Part shown: positions 58,705 to 64,000 of the stretch, piece after piece | How positions within the stretch are numbered: the stretch's first letter is position 1 | Layout: every line of letters begins with the position of its first letter | Assembly: GCF_902364945.1 (NCBI RefSeq) | Contig: NZ_CABJFS010000002.1 | Location: forward strand, 234,424 to 298,423 | Source of the DNA: Collinsella aerofaciens | Lineage (GTDB): Bacteria > Actinomycetota > Coriobacteriia > Coriobacteriales > Coriobacteriaceae | DNA length: 64,000 nucleotides | Direction of reading: 5' to 3' | Program-made: the position numbers and the translations under genes | Notes under the pieces: model-generated | Database searches by the model: none | The model's input: the letters and a program-made list of their open reading frames with translations, nothing else | Told to the model about the DNA's origin: nothing

Positions 58705-60060
58705 CTAGTCCTCGTCTTTTTGGTCTGTGAGATGGTCCGCGGGCGTGAGTCCCAAGATCTCATCGGCTTGGTCGGCGTCTTCCAGCGCGTCGATGTCCTT
58801 GAGTTTGCGCTCCATGACGTTGGTGCGCGTGGTGATGATACCCTCGACCGTTTTGCCCGCGGTCTCGATCTGCTGCTGCGCGCGACGCAACGCCGCCTGA
58901 TAGCGCGGCAGCTCGGCCTTGACGGCGGAGAGCACGCGCAGCACGTCGTCGGTGCGCTTTTGCAGCTTAAACGTCTGGTAGCTCATCTGCAGACTGTTGA
59001 GGATGGCAGCCATGGTGCTGGGGCCGGCAACGTTGACGTGATAGTCGCGTCCCAGAGCCTCGATAAGCCCGGGGCGGCTGACAATCTCGGCGTACAGGCC
59101 CTCAAACGGCACGAACATGATGCCAAAGTTGGTGGTCGCAGGCACGCTCAGGTACTTCTCGCAAATGTCCTTGGCCTCGCGTTTCACCATCGCATCGAGC
59201 GTCTTGCGCGCAGCGGCGACGGCCTCCGCGTCGCCCGACTCCTGGGCATCGAGCAGATGCTCATACGCATCACCCGGGAATTTGGAGTCAATCGGCAGCA
59301 GGACGGGGTTGCCCTCGTCCACCGGCAGCTTGACGGCAAACTCAACGCGCTCCGAGGCGCCGGGCTTGGTGGCGACGTTTTCCAGATACTGGTCGGGCGT
59401 AAGCATGTCCACCAGGATCGCGCCCAGCTGCACCTCGCCCAAAATGCCGCGCGCCTTGACGTTACCCAGCACGCGCTTAAGGTCGCCCACGCCAGTGGCG
59501 ATAGATTGCATGTCGCCCAGGCCCTTGTACACGGCCTCGAGCTGGTCACTCACCTGCTTAAACGATGCAGACAGACGGTCGTTGAGCGTGCGGGAGAGTT
59601 TCTCGTCCACCGTCGCGCGCATCTGATCGAGCTGCACGTTGTTGTCCTTGCGGATGGCACCCAGCTGAGCATCGACCGTCTCGCGCACCTTGTCCAGGCG
59701 CTGCTCGATGCCCTCGCGATTGGCGCCGAGCTGTTGGGCCGTCTCGCGGCGCAGGTCGTCCATCCGATCACCAGCTTGCGAGAACTCGCGTGCGATGGTC
59801 AGGTAACGTTGCTGCTCCACGGCCGCATCGGTCGTCTGCTGCTGCGCGATGGCATTGGCCGTGCGGCGGGTTTCAGCCAGCGCGACGTTCAGGGCATCGA
59901 GCGCATTGTTGGCCTGCTCGAGTGCCGCCAGCGTTTCCGTGCTACTGTCGCCACGCCCCCGCAACTCGACACGCAGGTCTTTAAGCTGCAGGGCGCAAAC
60001 CACAGCAACTCCCACCGCCACTAAGGCGATTACAACAAGCACAGCATCAATAGCAGACAT
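58705..60060 (-). CDS. rmuC: DNA recombination protein RmuC
   Basis: 451 residues from the ATG at 60060, behind GGCGGAG. One N-terminal helix (IDAVLVVIALVAVGVAVVCA) is followed by a long coiled coil (about 40-200) and the RmuC domain with NVKARGILGEVQLGAIL, LPIDSKFPGDAYE and NFGIMFVPFEGLYAE. It is a predicted nuclease-fold protein that limits inversions and DNA-damage rearrangements. It is transcribed in the same direction as the ABC gene, 124 nt apart. Confidence 0.93.
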   Translation of the reverse strand: MSAIDAVLVVIALVAVGVAVVCALQLKDLRVELRGRGDSSTETLAALEQANNALDALNVALAETRRTANAIAQQQTTDAAVEQQRYLTIAREFSQAGDRMDDLRRETAQQLGANREGIEQRLDKVRETVDAQLGAIRKDNNVQLDQMRATVDEKLSRTLNDRLSASFKQVSDQLEAVYKGLGDMQSIATGVGDLKRVLGNVKARGILGEVQLGAILVDMLTPDQYLENVATKPGASERVEFAVKLPVDEGNPVLLPIDSKFPGDAYEHLLDAQESGDAEAVAAARKTLDAMVKREAKDICEKYLSVPATTNFGIMFVPFEGLYAEIVSRPGLIEALGRDYHVNVAGPSTMAAILNSLQMSYQTFKLQKRTDDVLRVLSAVKAELPRYQAALRRAQQQIETAGKTVEGIITTRTNVMERKLKDIDALEDADQADEILGLTPADHLTDQKDED

Positions 60061-60184
60061 AAACTCCGCCCAACAAACCCAATCGAGCACCAATCAAAAC
60101 CGCGATCAATCTTACCCCGCCACACACACGGATCACTCACTGCCTTGCAGACAAATTTCTCTTAGAGCCGCGGACGCTAAAACG

Positions 60185-60619
60185 CTAGCTCTCCCAACCG
60201 GCGCGGATGGTTGTTATGACGTCACCTAGGCGCTGGCCCAGGGCCGCTAGATGTTGAAGCACCTCGTTGGGCGATGCGCCATTGAGGATGCACGTGAGGG
60301 CATACGACGCCAGAAAGATGGCCGCAAGCCCCAACGGGATGAGCACGATCATCGCCAATGTGCGCAGGCGCTGGCCCAACCGGCGGCGGCGCGCGCGGCG
60401 CTTGTCGAACGCGAGCTCCTGCGCATATGAATCTTGCTGTACGGAATAGGCCTCTGGCGCCGATTCACACCCGGGCACAGCTGCAGGTACAGCAGCGGGC
60501 ACGACGTTTTGCACGGGCGCCTGGTTGGCAACCCCTTGCATTTGCATCTCCATGAGTCGTTGCTGCTGACGCAGCATGCGCTCAGCTTGTTGCTGCGGAG
60601 TCTCAAGAAACAGATCCAT
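60185..60619 (-). CDS. small single-helix membrane protein, function unknown
   Basis: 144 residues from the ATG at 60619 behind GGAGG. A Gln/Met-rich N-terminal helix (QQQAERMLRQQQRLMEMQMQ) and a disordered Ala/Val/Pro stretch precede a basic RRARRRRLGQR patch and one helix (about 90-112), then a short amphipathic tail. No family recognised. The topology suggests a cytoplasmic N-terminus. Confidence 0.65.
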   Translation of the reverse strand: MDLFLETPQQQAERMLRQQQRLMEMQMQGVANQAPVQNVVPAAVPAAVPGCESAPEAYSVQQDSYAQELAFDKRRARRRRLGQRLRTLAMIVLIPLGLAAIFLASYALTCILNGASPNEVLQHLAALGQRLGDVITTIRAGWES

Positions 60620-61303
60620 GTTGGCCTCCAAAATCGGGGCATTCGACGCTTACGACCAGCATCCCGCACCGCCATGACCGCGACAACGCAATCGCCGGCA
60701 ATAGCCACAAAGTTTCTTTTGCTCAAAAGCTGTCGAAAAGCTCAACAACTCCCCTACCAGCACTTTCTTTGAGCTTTTTTCGCCAGCAATCTTTTGCCCT
60801 TTCGCCCTTGCGCCAACCGACCAAAACCTAACCAAAAGCTTGACGAAAATTGTGGAGACCGGGACCTCAAGTAAAACGTGACAGCCCCAAGCGAAACAGC
60901 CTGGACAGTTAGTTCAGATATGTATAAATCAGACCCCCCACAGAAGGGCCGACACGCTCCGTTTGCCGCATTTTAGTCCCCCATAACGGACATCAAAGAC
61001 CCAAAGTCAGGCGTAACAGGCATCCAAATGACGCCCAACAGACCTCCAAGGACCCAAAAGACAGCCATCGAGCGATTGGAAAATACGAATCTGAACTAAC
61101 TGTCCATCCCCACACAAAACGTGCCGCCCCATAGGGGGCGGCACACAAACTTTAATATCAGCTTTTCTGTAGCGAGCACGCGACGACCCAACGCCGGGGC
61201 GCGGGGCGGGGAGATACCTTCCCCTCGCGCGACTCTGCGAAGCCGTGAGCGAGAGGGGAAGGTATCTCCCCGCCCCGCGCCCCGCAGCAGCCAGCGCCAC
61301 GCG
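60620..61303. repeat. intergenic region with two large inverted-repeat elements
   Basis: First, TGGACAGTTAGTTCAGAT (60902-60919) and its exact complement (61089-61106) bound a 205-bp MITE-like unit. Second, a 31-bp GC-rich arm (61196-61226, starting GGGGCGCGGGGCGGGG) pairs exactly with 61253-61283 around a 26-nt loop, right behind the rubrerythrin gene. No gene is seen. Confidence 0.8.
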
Positions 61304-61843
61304 CTAGTAGTTCACCACCTGCTCCTCAAAGTACGCCTTCGGGTGGTTGCACACCGGGCACACCTCGGGCGCCTCGGCACCAACATGCAGGTGTCCGCAG
61401 TTCAGGCACTTCCACACCTTTACACCCTCGCGCTCAAACACCTCGCCCGACTCAATGCGCTCGACGAGTTTGTTGTAGCGCTCCTCGTGGGCCTTCTCGA
61501 CGGCGGCGACACCACGGAACTTCTCGGCGATCTCGACAAAGCCCTCCTCCTCGGCGGTCTTGGCAAACTCGTCATACATCGTGGTCCACTCGTAGTTCTC
61601 ACCCGCAGCGGCATCACGCAAGTTGTCCAAGGTGTCGGGAACGGCGCCGTCGTGCAGATACTTAAACCACAGCTTGGCGTGCTCGGACTCGTTGCCTGCG
61701 GTCTCGGCAAAGATGTTCGAGATCTGAACGTAGCCATCCTTCTTGGCCTTGGATGCATAGTAGCGATACTTGGTGTGTGCCTGGGACTCACCGGCAAAAG
61801 CGGTCTCGAGGTTCTTCTTGGTTTGGGAATTCTCAAAATCCAT
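61304..61843 (-). CDS. rubrerythrin
   Basis: 179 residues from the ATG at 61843, with GAAGGGAAG upstream. A ferritin-like di-iron domain ([37 protein letters not shown] give the Glu/His ligands) is followed by a rubredoxin-like iron site (CLNCGHLH and [11 protein letters not shown]). It reduces hydrogen peroxide in anaerobes. The large GC palindrome lies at its 3' side. Confidence 0.95.
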   Translation of the reverse strand: MDFENSQTKKNLETAFAGESQAHTKYRYYASKAKKDGYVQISNIFAETAGNESEHAKLWFKYLHDGAVPDTLDNLRDAAAGENYEWTTMYDEFAKTAEEEGFVEIAEKFRGVAAVEKAHEERYNKLVERIESGEVFEREGVKVWKCLNCGHLHVGAEAPEVCPVCNHPKAYFEEQVVNY

Positions 61844-61957
61844 AGGTGTACTTCCCTTCAACGCATGCCGCCCGTAGGCTTCGAGCGGCCTCGTCTTTAG
61901 GATGCCCTCATGCCGGAAATCTAAACCTTACAATCCTGTTCTTCAGATTTGCACAGG

Positions 61958-62863
61958 CTAGATGCTCAGCCAGCGATCGCCCTCGGCTCGGCAAAAGCCC
62001 TCACGCTCCAGGTCGGCTAGAATGCCCGCGACAAGCTCGCGCTCGACCGGTCCACGCCCAGCCGCCGCTTCCATCTCGTTAACGCCCACCACGGCACCAG
62101 CAAGCGTAATCCCCGCCGGCTGGCCGTCGCGCGCTGCCAGCAACATGCGCACGATATGCGCGCGCTTTTGGCGACGCGAGCCCTCAAACTTGGACTGACG
62201 ACTATAGCCCGCCGAGCGCCTGGACGGGTTGGGCAGCGTCTTTTTAAGATACGCGCCGTAATCCAGCAACGCGTAATACCACGCGCGCGGCGTGTCGGCA
62301 TCGTCTTGAGGCACGGCAAAGGGTGCGATCTCGTCCGCCGCCGTGCCGGGGGCTGCCGGACAGGCGGCCTGGATCAGCGGCACCAGCTCGCGATCGGGAA
62401 CAGCCGGCACATCGGGAAAGAAATGATGCAGAAAGACCGTGCGCACGTTGGTCTCCAGATACACACCCGGAAGATCAAACGCAAACGAACGGATGCCCTG
62501 CGCCGTCGCCGGGCCAATACCGGGCAGCGCGACCAGATCGCGCGTCTCGCGCGGAAACTCCCCATTCCAGTCCTCCACAACGCACTGTGCGGCCCTATGG
62601 AGCGCCAGAGCGCGGCGATTGTAGCCCATCCCCTGCCACGCATCCAAGACATCGGAGGGAGCGGCCTGAGCGAGCGCCTGGACGGTCGGAAAGCGATCGA
62701 GCCACGCCGGCATGCGCGTCTCCACGCGCGGCACCTGCGTCTGTTGCAGCATGACCTCGGAAAGCCAGATGATATACGGGTCGCGCGTGCGGCGCCACGG
62801 AAGGTCGCGATAACGCAGGACCCCTTCCGAACGAATCATCGAACGAAAGGGGTCCTGAATCAT
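61958..62863 (-). CDS. MutY-like A/G-specific adenine glycosylase, short form without Fe-S site
   Basis: 301 residues. The start LPWRRTRDPYIIWLSEVMLQ and QTQVPRVE are MutY-type, and LPGIGPATAQGI is the helix-hairpin-helix. At the position of the usual catalytic Asp (motif D-x-NV-x-RV) the sequence is LETNVRTV, a Glu. The four Cys of the [4Fe-4S] loop are absent; instead SAGYSRQSKFEGSRRQKR follows. The NUDIX-like C-terminal domain is also absent. It may be a distinct branch of the HhH-GPD family whose activity is uncertain. It is co-transcribed with the Rrf2 gene (21 nt apart). Confidence 0.82.
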   Translation of the reverse strand: MIQDPFRSMIRSEGVLRYRDLPWRRTRDPYIIWLSEVMLQQTQVPRVETRMPAWLDRFPTVQALAQAAPSDVLDAWQGMGYNRRALALHRAAQCVVEDWNGEFPRETRDLVALPGIGPATAQGIRSFAFDLPGVYLETNVRTVFLHHFFPDVPAVPDRELVPLIQAACPAAPGTAADEIAPFAVPQDDADTPRAWYYALLDYGAYLKKTLPNPSRRSAGYSRQSKFEGSRRQKRAHIVRMLLAARDGQPAGITLAGAVVGVNEMEAAAGRGPVERELVAGILADLEREGFCRAEGDRWLSI

Positions 62864-62884
62864 GGCAATGCTCCTTATGCTGCG

Positions 62885-63370
62885 CTATTCCTCCCGGCAA
62901 GCGCACGCGCAGGTGGCGTACTCGGGAAACGCATCGCGGTCGGCGAACTTGGGATCAACAGCCGGGAACTGGCGATGGGCGACAATATCGCCGAGCGAAA
63001 CGGAATCGAGATAGTCGCGCATCAACGCCTGGGCTCCGGCCCACAGGGGATGATAGCAGCACGTGCCCATGCGCGCACAGTCGCCGTCAGGCGCGGTGCA
63101 GTCGTTCATAACCATGGGGCCCTGAACAGCCTCGACGACCTGGCGGATGGTGACATCGTCCGGACTGACCTTGAGACGCATGCCACCGCGAACGCCACGC
63201 AGGCTCTCCACAATACCGGCCTGGACCAAACCGTGCTGAATCGAGCGGGCAAACGAATACGGGACATTGACCTCTTCGGCAGCGGTGCGAACAGAAAGCA
63301 AACGCTCCGGATCCTCGGCAAGCATCGCCAACATACGAAGGGCGTAATCAGTCTTCCTCGATATGTCCAT
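62885..63370 (-). CDS. Rrf2-family regulator with Cys cluster
   Basis: 161 residues behind AAAGGGG. The winged helix (DISRKTDYALRMLAMLAEDP, then VPYSFARSIQHGLVQAGIV and GVRGGMRL) is Rrf2-type. DCTAPDGDCARMGTCC offers three or four Cys for an Fe-S cluster, as in IscR/NsrR, so it may sense iron, oxygen or NO. A second Cys group is at the end (CACAC). It probably represses its own promoter through the palindrome at 63449-63476 and thereby controls the MutY-like gene. Confidence 0.9.
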   Translation of the reverse strand: MDISRKTDYALRMLAMLAEDPERLLSVRTAAEEVNVPYSFARSIQHGLVQAGIVESLRGVRGGMRLKVSPDDVTIRQVVEAVQGPMVMNDCTAPDGDCARMGTCCYHPLWAGAQALMRDYLDSVSLGDIVAHRQFPAVDPKFADRDAFPEYATCACACREE

Positions 63371-63695
63371 TTTTCCCCTTTCAAGGAATACGAACAGCTC
63401 GAACGAGCTCCGGGGCCGAGCTTGTGTCGAGACGCTAAATGACCGCTAGGACATCCAAATGATAAATTGGATATCCACTGAGTGCCGCGCTTGGAGCGAA
63501 ATGCATCAGATGCGGCCTACAGTGCAATTTAGTATAACCTAACCCCCTGTCTCGTTGAACAGGTGTTGCGCAACAAAGCTGTTGTTCAGACAAATATACT
63601 TATTGGATTTTACTTGCGTTCCCGAAGGCGCGGGGATTCTGGGAAAAGATGCATCAGGGCGATCGTTCTATCGAAACAAAGTGTATCAAACGCAA
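63371..63695. other. Rrf2 promoter region and unassigned DNA
   Basis: Apart from the operator at 63449-63476 I see no gene. A plus-strand frame that runs into the tRNA is not credible. Confidence 0.5.
63449..63476 (-). promoter_or_regulatory. palindromic operator upstream of the Rrf2 gene
   Basis: GGACATCCAAAT and ATTGGATATCC are near-perfect inverted arms about 5 nt apart, 80 nt before the start codon. The size and AT-rich core fit an Rrf2-type operator. Confidence 0.6.
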
Positions 63696-63721
63696 AAAGC
63701 CACGTCCGAAGACGTGGCTTT
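63696..63721 (-). terminator. tRNA-Asp terminator
   Basis: AAAGCCACGTC and GACGTGGCTTT are exact complements around a TTCG loop (minus strand), followed by TT; 9 nt after the tRNA 3' end. Confidence 0.88.
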
Positions 63722-63729
63722 AATTGCGT

Positions 63730-63807
<78 letters not shown>

Positions 63808-63977
63808 AGGCAGGCGTTCGCGTTTGTTTCCGCTCGCGTGCGCTGCGGGGATTAGTATACACAGAAGTCTGTCCGGCGCGCAACAACTTTTTTGAAAAAA
63901 TTTTTCGGTCCCTCCGGGAGGGTCTCCGGGGCTGGGGGCGGGGGTTAAGTTTGCTGCTCTACAGTCCTGCGCAAGAC

Positions 63978-64000
63978 GGAAAGCACATTAAGTGCTTTCC
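63978..64000. terminator. hairpin at the right edge
   Basis: GGAAAGCAC and GTGCTTTCC are perfect arms with loop ATTAA. It is probably a terminator of a gene beyond the window. From 63808 to 63977 no gene is seen. Confidence 0.55.

Noticed and set aside
58579..60024. 481-codon plus frame opposite rmuC
   Set aside because: Shadow of rmuC, whose domain signature is in the minus frame.

Overview
The window looks like chromosome from a gut Coriobacteriia, most likely Collinsella. It is GC-rich, with strong AAGGAG-type ribosome sites, several mannose-family PTS operons with SIS-domain deglycase-like partners, a rubrerythrin, and SipW-type signal peptidases. The genus is my inference from gene content; no database was searched.

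Region 1 (1-10.1 kb). After a partial EamA exporter comes a compact minus-strand operon of eight genes running 9897 to 1028. It has four secreted or anchored proteins with SipW-type signal segments, a SipW-like signal peptidase, a membrane-anchored McrB-like AAA+ ATPase, a coiled-coil protein with a DUF2357-like N-terminus, and a second SipW-like peptidase. Paralogues of the secreted proteins recur at 17.9-19.7 kb (two genes) and 20.7-21.8 kb (one membrane protein, directly behind a PilZ gene). Together they look like a surface-fibre or matrix assembly system with an unusual ATPase module. I regard this as the most interesting system in the window.

Region 2 (10.1-17.9 kb) is accessory DNA beside a tRNA-Val(GAC). 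It contains an IS21-type istB remnant, a broken phage GP20-like scaffold gene, an AT-richer DUF262 + HEPN + cytosine-C5 methyltransferase defence-like cassette, a PriCT-like primase fragment, an excisionase-like HTH protein, a DUF5710 protein, a zinc-ribbon protein and a broken HNH endonuclease.

Region 3 (23-27 kb and 34-49 kb) is a sugar-amine uptake and processing area. It has two mannose-family PTS systems (one without a visible IIB), four SIS-domain proteins of the FrlB/FraB/GfrF deglycase type, four GntR/UTRA regulators, a HAD phosphatase and an EamA transporter. Shared CGTTATA boxes and GTTCTAT direct repeats suggest local regulons. Housekeeping genes lie between: an M16C peptidase, a HicB-like protein, 5-formyl-THF cyclo-ligase, a homoserine acyltransferase (Glu111, acetyl type), a lactate/malate dehydrogenase family protein, RecQ and a YitT protein.

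Region 4 (49.5-64 kb) is a mostly minus-strand housekeeping block: GNAT, threonine aldolase, PAP2, Mfd, Nth, an ABC exporter, RmuC, a small membrane protein, rubrerythrin, a MutY-like glycosylase, an Rrf2 regulator and tRNA-Asp(GTC).

Intergenic spaces are rich in dispersed palindromes of several families. Two 150-nt elements at 38.6 and 47.0 kb keep the same three stems while the stem sequences change in a compensatory way, which suggests a structured RNA or a structured mobile repeat.
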